A stretch of 64,000 nucleotides of DNA from an uncultured Eudoraea sp. (lineage in GTDB: Bacteria > Bacteroidota > Bacteroidia > Flavobacteriales > Flavobacteriaceae). The notes under the pieces were generated by a model, which was not told the origin of the DNA, did not search any database, and worked only from the letters and a program-made list of their open reading frames with translations. The stretch's first letter is position 1; each line of letters begins with the position of its first letter. The stretch covers positions 62,001 to 126,000 of the forward strand of contig NZ_CAMYKG010000019.1 in NCBI RefSeq assembly GCF_947258925.1, written 5' to 3'. A program made the position numbers and the translations under genes. Below, piece after piece: positions 55,361 to 64,000 of the stretch.

Positions 55361-55398
55361 AACCATACCGTGATGTTTTATTACGGTATGGTTTTTTA
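55361..55398 (+). terminator. intrinsic terminator after the EF-G2-like gene
   Basis: Perfect 11-bp stem AACCATACCGT / ACGGTATGGTT with an 11-base loop, followed by TTTTTATT. It lies 23 bases after the stop. Confidence 0.9.
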
Positions 55399-55547
55399 TT
55401 ACTCCCAAAATTTCATCTGTCCGGTTCTAAAAACAGATCACTAAAAAATGCCAGACATACATCTTCCGGGATAAATGATACATTCCTATGGTAAAATAGA
55501 CAAAAATGTAGTAATTTTCTTAGTAGCATAATCAAACTAAGGACATA

Positions 55548-57002
55548 ATGTATTTTAACGATGAGTATATTGATTTTCATTGTCATCCTTCCTTAAAGCC
55601 ATTTGGTAAAAGCTTTAATTATGAGCCAACGGGAATTCATATTAGCCATAGAAACAGCAAGCGTAGTATTTGGCATTATGATCCCCCTTCCATTTTTGAT
55701 AAATTATTAAACTATACTACAGGGCTTACCAAATTTTCACAGGCAAACTTTACGAGCCTTGTAAAAGGAGGGGTTGGTATTGTAGTTGTATCCCTCTATC
55801 CGCTTGAGAAATGGTTCGTACGAAACAAGATGAGCAATGAACTGGTATTGGATCTTGCTGCGAATTTTGCTTTGGGAATAGGGGATAAGCGCATTGATTA
55901 TATACAGGGCATAACCAATTATTTTAAGGATGTAGAGGATCAGTACGGTTTTTACAAGCAATTGGATGGAAAGATTGTTCATTTGCCCGAAGGTAAGTTT
56001 CGTTATAAAATGGTTGGCAACTATTCGGAAATTGAAGCTGTAAGGAATCAGAATGCTGCAGGAAATAAAGTCCATACGATCTGTGTAGTATTAAGTATTG
56101 AAGGACTTCATGTCCTTAATACAGGACTTAGGCAACCCTACAGTGAGGCAGAAATTATGGGAAATCTGGAAAAGATCAGGAATTGGGAGTTCCGACCTTT
56201 TTTTGTCACCATTGCGCACCACTTTTGGAATCAACTTTGCGGTCATGCTGAGAGTTTATCCGGGATTATATTGAAATTTGCAGATCAGTCTGAAGGACTC
56301 AACAGTGGGTTTACTTCAACAGGAAGGAGAGTTCTGGAGCGTTTACTTGATAACACAGACCAAAAAAGGATCCTACCCGATATTAAACATATGAGTATTC
56401 AGGCCAGAAAAGAATATTATCAGCTCTTAGATTCGGGTGATCCAAGGTATGCAGACATTCCTGTTATTGCCAGCCATGCAGCATGTAATGGCCTTAAGTC
56501 TTTTGACCATCGGGTTGCGGCAAATTCCACTACTGCGGCTAAGCTCAATCCGGTTGCTATAAATCTCTTCGACGAAGAACTAATAAGAATAGCAAGAAGT
56601 AAAGGTATTGTAGGTTTACAGCTCGATGAACGCCGTATTGTCAATAAGAAAACCCTGAAAAAGACCAAAAAGAGTCTCAAACGGCATAAAATTATGCATT
56701 ACCGTTCGGCATTATTGTGGAATCAAATACAACATATTGCGGAAGTTTTGGATGCAGAAGGCCTTTTTGCCTGGGATTGCATGGTAATTGGCTCTGATTT
56801 TGATGGTATAATCGATTCTCTGAACGGCTTTTGGACCGCTGAAGAATTACCTTACCTGGCTGACTTCCTGGAACGGCATGCGTACAATTATATGTTAGCA
56901 CATAATCTGGTAAACACCATGAATATAATAGATGCTGATGAAATTATAGAAAGAATAATGTCGGTGAATGGCAAAAACTTTCTAAAATCCTACTTCAAGT
57001 AA
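55548..57002 (+). CDS. M19-like (renal dipeptidase family) metal hydrolase
   Basis: A 484-aa protein of the peptidase M19/amidohydrolase superfamily without signal peptide, so cytoplasmic, unlike the lipoprotein M19 at 6709-7995. Motifs are recognisable but altered: YIDFHCHPS gives HxH where M19 has HxD, then LSIEGLHVL (Glu), FVTIAHHFWNQLCGHA (His), PVIASHAACNG (His), and VIGSDFDGIIDSLNG (Asp). Insertions raise the length well beyond the usual 320-400. Substrate may not be a dipeptide. It is monocistronic, after the EF-G2-like terminator. Confidence 0.8.
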   Translation: MYFNDEYIDFHCHPSLKPFGKSFNYEPTGIHISHRNSKRSIWHYDPPSIFDKLLNYTTGLTKFSQANFTSLVKGGVGIVVVSLYPLEKWFVRNKMSNELVLDLAANFALGIGDKRIDYIQGITNYFKDVEDQYGFYKQLDGKIVHLPEGKFRYKMVGNYSEIEAVRNQNAAGNKVHTICVVLSIEGLHVLNTGLRQPYSEAEIMGNLEKIRNWEFRPFFVTIAHHFWNQLCGHAESLSGIILKFADQSEGLNSGFTSTGRRVLERLLDNTDQKRILPDIKHMSIQARKEYYQLLDSGDPRYADIPVIASHAACNGLKSFDHRVAANSTTAAKLNPVAINLFDEELIRIARSKGIVGLQLDERRIVNKKTLKKTKKSLKRHKIMHYRSALLWNQIQHIAEVLDAEGLFAWDCMVIGSDFDGIIDSLNGFWTAEELPYLADFLERHAYNYMLAHNLVNTMNIIDADEIIERIMSVNGKNFLKSYFK

Positions 57003-57046
57003 TTTCCTTAGTTCATGCGGGGCATGGGAAACGAGTCCCAACTTAA

Positions 57047-57062
57047 ATATGTTTAAACATAT
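57047..57062. promoter_or_regulatory. 16-bp perfect palindrome, candidate operator
   Basis: ATATGTTTAAACATAT, immediately followed by a second overlapping near-copy (ATATGTTAAACATAT). It lies 210 bases upstream of a 73-codon gene, in a 269-base spacer with no other content. The form is that of a dimeric repressor site, but AT-rich palindromes also arise by chance. Confidence 0.3.
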
Positions 57063-57271
57063 GTTAAACATATTAAACAAAGCAATAGAATTTATAATTT
57101 TAACGCAGAAATACTTATACTTATCAATTATTTAAAGAAATAGTGTTGGGTACGATAGATATTTAGCAGGGAATTATGACAGGTTTATGTGCAATACCAG
57201 ACGTTTTAATTATATTGCTAATCTAAGAATTAGATGTATCTTCCATTTAACAAATAAGAATTAAAGTAACT

Positions 57272-57493
57272 ATGGACGTAATAGAAAAGGCTCATTTGTT
57301 TGAACAACGAAAGTGGAACAAGCTTACAACAAATGATCGCATTGTTGCTTCAAGAGAAGTAAAAGCACTTATATTGGAACTGAATGAACTCTACAAGCAG
57401 ACACAGGATGCCACTTTAATGGATCTGATGAAACGCTTAACAGTTCTCAAGAAAAAGTTGGAAAAGAGGCTTAAAGGAAGACCCGATGTCTAG
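57272..57493 (+). CDS. small helical hypothetical protein (73 aa)
   Basis: Not recognised. Begins MDVIEKAHLFEQRKWNKLTT and ends KRLKGRPDV. It is almost wholly amphipathic helix (LILELNELYKQ, LMKRLTVLKKKLEKRLKG), basic at the C terminus, and compatible with a coiled coil. The codons look native. No signal peptide. It is monocistronic and convergent with the exported protein downstream. Confidence 0.6.
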   Translation: MDVIEKAHLFEQRKWNKLTTNDRIVASREVKALILELNELYKQTQDATLMDLMKRLTVLKKKLEKRLKGRPDV

Positions 57494-57551
57494 TGTTTCC
57501 AAAATTTTAGTTTTACCCCTCTAACCTCAAATTTATAGCAAGTAAAAAAAT

Positions 57552-58160
57552 TCAGTTTTTATTCATCTGCTCCATTAACAATTCATAGGTAACCAAATTT
57601 GTATAGAGTTTTCCTGATAAATTTACAATAGGAGAATTAAGTGAATCTATTGGAGTTTCGGGGCCAAATGCCAATTGCAGTTGCTCCTTTAATTCCTGTT
57701 TTTCATCGAGTTTAACAAGATTGAACAGGTATTTGCTTTCACTTAAAGGCGCTATCAAACTATCACATTGATCACATTTGCCGGGTACATAAACCGTTAT
57801 TTGTTTTGGAGGTTTAATCTTGATTTTTTCATATTCCTTGATCAACGCCCTTTTTGAAAGACTATCATTTACACTTAACTCATAGGTATACGTAGGACGC
57901 TTACCTCTCATGAGAACAATGGTCTTCATATGTACCTTCGAGGTAGCCGGAACCCTTATATATCTTGGCGTTGCACGACTTTGCCTAAAATTTGAGCCGG
58001 ACAATATAAATTTAACATCAAGGTCCTGCTCATTGCTGTTCACCGCGTAAAATGCAATCCGATTGGGAATATCCTCGGTAATAATTTCAATTTTCTTATC
58101 CTGAGTGTAACCAATAAAAATGGTACACAAAGCACAAAGAAATACTACTTTTTTATACAC
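57552..58160 (-). CDS. exported protein with glutaredoxin-like CxxC region
   Basis: A 202-aa protein with a signal peptide (MYKKVVFLCALCTIFIGYTQ region). Residues about 25-110 form an all-beta domain, and about 118-200 look thioredoxin-like: VYVPGKCDQCDSLIAPL (CDQC redox pair after a beta strand) and a later SPIVNLSGKLYTN with the cis-Pro position before the strand. A periplasmic thiol-disulfide or thiol carrier role is inferred. It lies 116 bases beyond the MscS gene on the same strand and may be read from it. Confidence 0.7.
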   Translation of the reverse strand: MYKKVVFLCALCTIFIGYTQDKKIEIITEDIPNRIAFYAVNSNEQDLDVKFILSGSNFRQSRATPRYIRVPATSKVHMKTIVLMRGKRPTYTYELSVNDSLSKRALIKEYEKIKIKPPKQITVYVPGKCDQCDSLIAPLSESKYLFNLVKLDEKQELKEQLQLAFGPETPIDSLNSPIVNLSGKLYTNLVTYELLMEQMNKN

Positions 58161-58276
58161 AGAATTTTTTTTTGGATATACAAGATAGATAATTAATCCT
58201 GTGCAACAGCTGTTAGATCGTAGATTTGAGATTTTCTGTTACTAATTGGATGTAATAAATATTTTGATCTATTGCC

Positions 58277-59548
58277 CTAGACAGTAGTAGGGTTGTTCTG
58301 CACATTGTGCATTTCAAGTGATGTTGGCAATTCAAATACTTCAAGATCAAAATAGGAAACCGCAGCCAATAAATGATCAAAAATATCTGCCATGATATAT
58401 TCATAGTTCTGCCATCTTTTGTCACTACTAAATACATAAATCTCAATAGGAATCCCTTGCGGAGTTGGTGCGAGTTGCCTGGTCATCATAATCATATTGT
58501 TGTTTAAAGCACTGTGTTTCTCCAGATAGGTCGAAATATATTTCCGAAAAACACCAATATTGGTGAGGTTTTGACCATTCAGAAGCAGGGTTTTGTCAAT
58601 AGTGTGCTCCTTATTATACATCCCTATTTTTGCATTTCTAGTGTTCAAATAATCGGATAGAAGGTGAATTTTTTTTAGTTTTTCAATTTCAGGATCTGTC
58701 AGGAATTTTATACTCTTTTGCTTAATAATCAACGCGCGTTTAATTCGTCGACCACCCGATTCCTGCATCCCTCTCCAATTTTTGAAAGAGTCGGTAATAA
58801 GGGCATAGGTGGGTATCGTCGTAATGGTCTTATCAAAATTTTGAATTTTGACCGTAGCCAAATTTATTTCAATTACGTCCCCGTCTGCCCCATATTTTTC
58901 AAAGGTGATCCAATCCCCGATTCTAACCATATCATTCATGCTTACCTGAATACTTGCAACCAGCCCAAGAATGGAATCCTTGAATAATAAAAGCAGAATA
59001 GCTGAGGCAGCTCCCAGTGCTGTGAAAAACTTCCAGATAGAAGTATCTGTAATTATCGCAAAAATGGTCATAATGGCCATTATCCAGCCAATTATCATAA
59101 ACACCTGTATATAGCTATCAATAGGCTTATCCTGGAAGCGTGGTTGTGTTTTAAGGTAATCCCTCAAACTTCGTAAAATGCTTTTTGCAATGTTCAGGAT
59201 TAGAATAATGGCCAGAATATTTGCAAACTTCAAAGCCATTCCACCTAAATACGCAAAGTCTGAAAAAACCACAGGAATCAACTCTATAGCCAGGAGCAGC
59301 GGGAGGACATGTGCCAATAATCTGGGGAGCTTATTTGTAATGGCAATGTCGTCCAGATTTGTTTTCGTCCTGCGCGCCAAAACGGCGGAGGATCTGCGTA
59401 TGACCTTTTTAATAATAAAGTCGAACAGGCCTATTAAAAACAACGTGGCCAATAGTAATCCTGCAAGATTTAAATATCTCGCCAATGATTGGGATATACC
59501 AAGTTCAATCAGGTAATCATATAGGAGGTGAGCGATTTCGTAATTCAT
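58277..59548 (-). CDS. MscS-family mechanosensitive channel (YbdG-like)
   Basis: A 423-aa inner-membrane channel that releases solutes on osmotic downshock. About five membrane helices precede the pore helix (about 165-200, with IWKFFTALGAASAILLLLF and FKDSILGLVASIQV), then the beta domain with GDWITFEKYGADGDVIEI, TTIPTYALITDSFKNW and ESGGRRIKR. These match E. coli YbdG (MscM) closely rather than MscS proper. Both the ATG at 59548 and the length agree with the family. Confidence 0.9.
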   Translation of the reverse strand: MNYEIAHLLYDYLIELGISQSLARYLNLAGLLLATLFLIGLFDFIIKKVIRRSSAVLARRTKTNLDDIAITNKLPRLLAHVLPLLLAIELIPVVFSDFAYLGGMALKFANILAIILILNIAKSILRSLRDYLKTQPRFQDKPIDSYIQVFMIIGWIMAIMTIFAIITDTSIWKFFTALGAASAILLLLFKDSILGLVASIQVSMNDMVRIGDWITFEKYGADGDVIEINLATVKIQNFDKTITTIPTYALITDSFKNWRGMQESGGRRIKRALIIKQKSIKFLTDPEIEKLKKIHLLSDYLNTRNAKIGMYNKEHTIDKTLLLNGQNLTNIGVFRKYISTYLEKHSALNNNMIMMTRQLAPTPQGIPIEIYVFSSDKRWQNYEYIMADIFDHLLAAVSYFDLEVFELPTSLEMHNVQNNPTTV

Positions 59549-59695
59549 TGCAACAGGATTTTATGCAAAATTACAGCCAAAATCTGAATTATCATTTTTA
59601 AGATTTGTATTCTGCCATTAATCCAAACTGCACATCCCGGAAAACTTGGAATTTTATCAGATTCTCAATACTTTCACTTTTATACAGTATAGCAT

Positions 59696-60448
59696 ATGAT
59701 GGACTTAGAGGGACATAACATTTTAGTTACCGGCGCTTCCAAAGGTATTGGCAAGTCAATTGCCCTTCATTTATTGGAAGCAAATGCCAGGGTCGGTGTC
59801 CATTTCAACCGGAGCGCACAAGAAGCTAATAAGATTAAACGTGATTATCCCCTTTCGGAAACTTTCCAGGCGGACCTATCCAATGCCGATGAAGTAGAAA
59901 TACTTTTTAAACGAGCGATTAAACAACTAGGGAAATTAGATACCATTGTACTGAACGCCGGTGTATTTTTACCACAGTCAACAGCAGGTACTACAAAGGA
60001 ATGGCTTGATACCTGGCGAAAAACAATGGCTATTAACCTCGAATCAGTGGGACTAATAACTAAATTGGGTATTGAACATTTTAAATCTACAGGTGGAGGA
60101 CGATTTATTTACATTGGCAGCAGGGCCGCATTCCGTGGTGAAACCGAGGAATATCTCGCGTATGCAGCATCCAAAGGGGGATTAACATCTCTTGCACGGA
60201 CAGTGGCAAGGTCCTTTGGTAAATACAATATCAAATCCTTTGTAATAGCCCCCGGGTTTACCCGAACAGAAATGGCCGAAGAGGCCATTAGTAAACTCGG
60301 CGAAGAAAAGATACTAAATGAAATGGCTTTAAAAGAGTTAACCAAACCGGAAGATATAGCCCCAATGGTTGTGCTGATGAGCAGTGGACAGATGGACCAC
60401 GCCACCGGTTCCACTGTAGATTTCAATGCTGGCAGCTATATTAGATAA
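59696..60448 (+). CDS. SDR-family oxidoreductase
   Basis: A 250-aa short-chain dehydrogenase/reductase of the classical type. Cofactor loop TGASKGIGKS (14-23), NAG motif in LNAGVF, catalytic Ser in YIGSRAAF, and YAASKGG with catalytic Tyr and Lys. FNAGSYIR ends the chain. ATG at 59696 or 59699 are both possible (MMDLEG). NAD(P)-dependent oxidation or reduction of an unknown alcohol or ketone; FabG-like function is possible but not indicated by neighbours. Confidence 0.88.
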   Translation: MMDLEGHNILVTGASKGIGKSIALHLLEANARVGVHFNRSAQEANKIKRDYPLSETFQADLSNADEVEILFKRAIKQLGKLDTIVLNAGVFLPQSTAGTTKEWLDTWRKTMAINLESVGLITKLGIEHFKSTGGGRFIYIGSRAAFRGETEEYLAYAASKGGLTSLARTVARSFGKYNIKSFVIAPGFTRTEMAEEAISKLGEEKILNEMALKELTKPEDIAPMVVLMSSGQMDHATGSTVDFNAGSYIR

Positions 60449-60672
60449 TATGAAAAATACAATATCTAATTTCTGTTCGTAAAGCGGACAGATAAAAAAA
60501 AGGGGAGCGTGCAGTGTTCACTTTTAATTTTCACAGAGGGTAAAAGGACTAACCAAACGTGCTTAGCAGGGATTTAAATTCTATATTGTAATAATTTCAT
60601 ATTTTTGGACGTGCCAGATCATTAAATATCAACAAATCCCCCCTTAATTTAGCTTAATAAACTCAACGCTCT

Positions 60673-60915
60673 ATGCCAGATCTATCTCCGATTCTTAGGA
60701 CTAAAATGTATCGGCCTCTTGTGACTGATGATCTGGTGCTTAGAACTGTTTGTTGCAGATGGGTTCAGAAATAAAGAGATTGCACAGAAATTATTTTTGT
60801 GGCTGAAGGCACTGTAAAAAAGCATATTTACAATATTTGTCAAAAATGGAATGTAAATAGCCGTATTGAATTATTAAAAATAGCAAGAGAGTGTGGATTA
60901 ATTGAAGTAAATTAA
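60673..60915 (+). pseudogene. remnant of a MalT-type LuxR regulator
   Basis: An ATG ORF opens MPDLSPILRTKMYRP, the start of a MalT-like regulator (compare TKLHRP in the intact gene), and continues to about residue 24. The sequence then jumps to the C-terminal helix-turn-helix: LFVADGFRNKEIAQKLF, a frameshift, then VAEGTVKKHIYNICQKWNV and a stop at 60913-60915. About 800 codons are missing. It lies 66 bases upstream of the intact paralogue, whose tail reads LKNKEIANALFVSEGTVKKH. Gene duplication followed by internal deletion is the simplest reading. Confidence 0.8.
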
Positions 60916-60981
60916 CGTTGTTGTATCGTTTTTCTGAATCGAATGATTAATTGTTGAAAACAAAAACAATTAAATTGAGTT

Positions 60982-63651
60982 ATGCTCTTAACAAAACTAC
61001 ACCGCCCGCCATTAAGCCTTGAACACGTTTTCAGGTTTCGCCTGATTGATGAACTCAATAAAAATATGTACAAGCCTTTTTCATTGGTTTGTGCTCCTGC
61101 TGGTTATGGAAAGAGTATGCTTGTTAGTTCATGGATAGAAGAAAATAAGCACCCTGCTGCATGGTTATCATTAAGCAGTGATGAAAACGATTATCGCACG
61201 TTCTTGATTTACATGATTGCCGCGATTCGAAAGGTGTTTCCTGGAAAATTAGAAAAAGCAGAAGCCTTGGTCAAGGCCCCTGAATTGCCTGATAACAAAT
61301 CAATTGCCCACTCGCTCATCAACGAACTGGATCAGATTCAGGTGAATTATATCGTCGTTCTTGATGATTATCATCTGATTCGCAATGATGCAATTCATCA
61401 ACTTATTGACGAGTTATTGCGCTATCCACCTGAGAACCTTCATCTATGCATGCTGACAAGACGAGATCCTCCGATTCGAATTGAAAACCTGCGGGCTCAT
61501 AACAGGATGATTGAAATTCGTATGAGAGAACTCACTTTTACCGAAGAAGAGATTATTGGGTTGTTTTATAAACTGCATGGAATCAAGCTGGAAAGGTCTT
61601 TAGCGGCTTCGTTGCAAAAAAGGACAGAAGGATGGATAACTGCTTTGCAATTGATTTCATTGGCATCAAAAAACAAACCGAATATAGAAAATGAACTGTC
61701 TTCATTTACAGGAGACCTGAACACGCTTAGTGATTTTCTTATTGAAGAAATACTTTCGGGTTTGTCCGACGACATGAAGGAATTATTGTTTTCAACAGCA
61801 TTGCTTAATAGGTATTGTCTCGAGCTGGTCAAAGCTTGCTTTCAGCCTAAGGAAGATGACAATTCTGACTTTTTAAAAACAGAAACATTATTTGATCAAC
61901 TCATTAATTCTAATTTTTTCCTTATCCCGCTTGATGATAAGCGAAAATGGTTTCGATACCATCATTTATTCCAGAAAACACTTGTTACACATTTAGGCTC
62001 AAGATTTGATACTGAGAGAATTAAAAGGGTTCATTATTTAGCGGCAAAGTGGTTTGAAAACCAAGGACTGATTGAGGAAGCGTTAGGTCATATGATAAAG
62101 TCCGGAAAGTATGAAGAAGCGGCAATAATTATAAAAATCAATGCTCATGACGAGTTTCTAAAAAATGTAGGGAAAGTTGAAACCTGGCTCAACAAATTGC
62201 CGTTGGATGTGAAAGAGAACAGCCCGAGCCTTCAGCTTGTAAAGGCATGGCATGCTTTTGGACAATTTCACCTTGAGGAAATCCCACCCATCCTGGAAAA
62301 AGTAAATATACTTATTAAAGATACCGTACCAGATCCACATCTATCTTCTGAATTATACTTTTTTCAGGGAAATTTCCAATACTGGACGGGTGATACTGAA
62401 GGCAGTATACAATCTTTTGACCAAAGTTTGAAACAATGTGATCATTTACATGAGCATGTAAGATGCAATATTGAATTGTTACGCTACCTAGCTTTACAAA
62501 GAAAAGGTAATTATAACATGGCTGTAACAGATTTAAATAGCCGAATAAAAAGAACGGAACAATATACGCGCATGGATATTGCCTATTATTGGGGCTCACT
62601 CGCTTTCGTGCATCTCTTGGCCGGTGAATTGAGAAGTGCCCTTGATGCAGCGGATCAAATGCAGATGTTCACAAAAAAGATCGGAGCGAACTTCCTTTTG
62701 AATTGGAGTTTCTACCTTCAAGCCCTGGTTAACCTTCAGTTGTTTCAATTAGATAAAGCTTTTGACCATTTTGAGGTCACTAGTGAGAAACATTATGTCA
62801 TAGACACCATTGTGGTTTTCGATTCAAAGGTTTCACTTGCCCTGATTCACCAGCTAAACGGTAAGAGTAAGGAGGCATTTAAAATCATTTCTGCCACTAT
62901 TGATTATGCTAAAGTAATAGGTGATCCAGTAAGTTTGCTTCTAGTGCAATCTGCGCAATCCCGTATTGCTATTTTACAAGGAGATATTCAAGCGGCATTC
63001 CAGTGGGCTGATACATTCAATGAGCCACCCAGTTTTGCAGGAATGTTTTTCTGGCAGGAAAACCCCCATATGACGAAAGCAAAAGTTTTCATTGCAAAAG
63101 GAACCCCCGAATGTTTGCAAAAAGCTGAAGAAATTTTAATCACGATGCTTGATATAGCATCATCTTCCCATCTGGATTGCCAACTTGTTGAAATAAACCT
63201 CCTACTGTCACTGGCATTAGAAAAAATGGGGCAAAAGAAAGCTTCAATGGAAAAGCTGAAAACATCGGTCATTCTGGCTGAGAAACATGGTTTTATAAGA
63301 CCATTTATCGAAGCAGGAAAATCAGCTATGGTGCTTTTAGATTCATTGAGAGAAAAGGGGGTTGCTTCTGATTTTATTGATGAAATTGATAAGTTAATTA
63401 TAAAAGTTTCTGACAAGAAAGATAGTGCACTTCACAAAAATATTGAGGTTTCAGAAAAGGTTGTTCTAACGGAAAGGGAACTTGAAACCCTTGAGTTACT
63501 GGCAACCGGACTGAAAAACAAAGAGATCGCAAATGCCCTGTTTGTATCCGAAGGAACCATCAAAAAACATACTTACAATATGGGGAAAAAGTTTAACACA
63601 TCTTCTAGGGTTAGTCTCTTGAACCGAGCACGGGAATTGGGACTTATTTAA
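60982..63651 (+). CDS. MalT-like LuxR transcriptional activator (STAND ATPase)
   Basis: An 889-aa regulator. N-terminal STAND ATPase: TKLHRPPLSLEHVFR lead, Walker A APAGYGKSMLV (about 38-48), Walker B VVLDDYHLI, and RYHHLFQKTL. A TPR-like superhelix spans about 360-790, and a LuxR helix-turn-helix ends the protein (LTERELETLELLATGLKNKE, VSEGTVKKH). The ligand is unknown. Such proteins multimerise on ligand and ATP and activate promoters. It stands between a deleted paralogue and one with a premature stop, so it is the only functional member seen. No obvious target operon adjoins it. Confidence 0.92.
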   Translation: MLLTKLHRPPLSLEHVFRFRLIDELNKNMYKPFSLVCAPAGYGKSMLVSSWIEENKHPAAWLSLSSDENDYRTFLIYMIAAIRKVFPGKLEKAEALVKAPELPDNKSIAHSLINELDQIQVNYIVVLDDYHLIRNDAIHQLIDELLRYPPENLHLCMLTRRDPPIRIENLRAHNRMIEIRMRELTFTEEEIIGLFYKLHGIKLERSLAASLQKRTEGWITALQLISLASKNKPNIENELSSFTGDLNTLSDFLIEEILSGLSDDMKELLFSTALLNRYCLELVKACFQPKEDDNSDFLKTETLFDQLINSNFFLIPLDDKRKWFRYHHLFQKTLVTHLGSRFDTERIKRVHYLAAKWFENQGLIEEALGHMIKSGKYEEAAIIIKINAHDEFLKNVGKVETWLNKLPLDVKENSPSLQLVKAWHAFGQFHLEEIPPILEKVNILIKDTVPDPHLSSELYFFQGNFQYWTGDTEGSIQSFDQSLKQCDHLHEHVRCNIELLRYLALQRKGNYNMAVTDLNSRIKRTEQYTRMDIAYYWGSLAFVHLLAGELRSALDAADQMQMFTKKIGANFLLNWSFYLQALVNLQLFQLDKAFDHFEVTSEKHYVIDTIVVFDSKVSLALIHQLNGKSKEAFKIISATIDYAKVIGDPVSLLLVQSAQSRIAILQGDIQAAFQWADTFNEPPSFAGMFFWQENPHMTKAKVFIAKGTPECLQKAEEILITMLDIASSSHLDCQLVEINLLLSLALEKMGQKKASMEKLKTSVILAEKHGFIRPFIEAGKSAMVLLDSLREKGVASDFIDEIDKLIIKVSDKKDSALHKNIEVSEKVVLTERELETLELLATGLKNKEIANALFVSEGTIKKHTYNMGKKFNTSSRVSLLNRARELGLI

Positions 63652-63730
63652 TAGTCTTAAACTTTCCCAACAATTCTTTATTTTTATAAAAATCAATCTA
63701 AAACAGCGTCTTTTAATTCTTCGTATTCAA

Positions 63731-64000
63731 ATGCTTAAAACCAAGTTACATCCCCCCGCCATCTTTAAAGAACAGGTTATTCGATGAGGTTTAATTAAGA
63801 AGCTTGAGTCAGGTCTGGAAAAACCAATGTCCTTGGTTTCTGCTCCTGCCGGATATGGCAAGAGCCAAACCGTTAGCCAATGGCTTCAGGAAACAACTGC
63901 AACAAGTTGCTATATATCTCTAGATAAAGGAGATAACGACTTTCGAGTTTTTCTTCAATATTTGGTAGCAGCCCTGCATACAGCAGTCCCTAATGGTGTT
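63731..64000 (+). pseudogene. start of a third MalT-type regulator with in-frame stop, cut by window edge
   Basis: The frame opens at ATG 63731 with MLKTKLHPPAIFKEQVIR, then TGA at 63785-63787, and continues as GLIKKLE, PMSLVSAPAGYGKSQTVSQW (Walker A) and AALHTAVPNGV to the window end. The match to the intact paralogue is colinear on both sides of the stop. Restart at the ATG of MSLVSAP is possible but would lose the lead segment. Its fate beyond base 64000 is unknown. It lies 79 bases after the intact gene. Confidence 0.72.

Noticed and set aside
57025-57040. TGGGA-N6-TCCCA hairpin as a terminator or tRNA fragment
   Set aside because: Five-bp stem without T tract and no cloverleaf around it.
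58213-58446. 77-codon minus-strand ORF at the end of the MscS gene
   Set aside because: Same strand but another frame, overlapping the conserved C terminus of the channel.
62988-63416. 142-codon minus-strand ORF
   Set aside because: Antisense to the TPR region of the intact MalT-like regulator; no independent support.
1-64000. Prophage, insertion sequence or integrative element
   Set aside because: No transposase, integrase, phage structural gene or terminal repeat was recognised anywhere in the window.

Overview
The window is bacterial chromosome from a member of Bacteroidota, most likely Flavobacteriaceae; the genus cannot be fixed by eye. The evidence is an AT-rich sequence, a short primary sigma factor lacking region 1.1, a gliding/type IX secretion C-terminal sorting domain, a YaiO-type barrel, DUF5916 and DUF4251 proteins, many lipoproteins, AT-rich start regions without clear Shine-Dalgarno sites, and two putative promoters of the Bacteroidota form TTG-N~20-TAnnTTTG. 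No rRNA, tRNA, CRISPR array, insertion sequence or prophage was recognised.

Layout. 1-8 kb: tandem alpha/beta hydrolases, cysE-cysM, a DUF2461 protein, a DUF72 protein, a phosphatidylserine decarboxylase and an M19 dipeptidase lipoprotein. 8.2-17.7 kb: a tightly packed operon of soluble hybrid histidine kinase, single-domain response regulator, membrane-anchored HEAT/acidic protein, processive GT2 glycosyltransferase (broken here by an internal deletion), membrane sulfatase-fold protein with TPRs, and a TPR/YaiO outer-membrane barrel. It looks like a signal-controlled surface-glycan synthesis and export system. 18-25.7 kb: housekeeping genes (rpoD, DUF6155, a GhrA-like dehydrogenase, an SF2 helicase, a GT4 glycosyltransferase, menB, pirin). 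25.8-31.4 kb: an envelope cluster (cytochrome-c/VCBS lipoprotein, 3D-domain lipoprotein, amidase, M14 carboxypeptidase, VWA lipoprotein). 31.7-40.3 kb: a nine-gene molybdenum-hydroxylase operon with cofactor genes iorA-iorB-moaD-moaA-mobA-moeB-moeA-xdhC-mocA. 40.3-52.3 kb: an amidohydrolase, an ECF sigma with probable membrane anti-sigma, a DUF5916 protein, a Tat-exported Gfo/Idh oxidoreductase, a sorting-domain adhesin-like protein, a CocE-type hydrolase and two methyltransferases carrying signal peptides.

52.4-55.4 kb holds the most unexpected content. An apparently empty spacer encodes, on the minus strand, three tandem 37-codon ORFs for closely related basic microproteins. They differ from each other largely at synonymous positions and are divergent from an EF-G2-type elongation factor whose GTPase motifs are degenerate. 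A perfect 10-bp inverted repeat lies between them.

55.5-64 kb: a second M19-like hydrolase, small and exported hypotheticals, a YbdG-like MscS channel, an SDR, then a decaying array of MalT-type LuxR regulators. One is reduced to N- and C-terminal scraps by internal deletion, one is intact (889 aa), and one begins at the window edge with an in-frame TGA.
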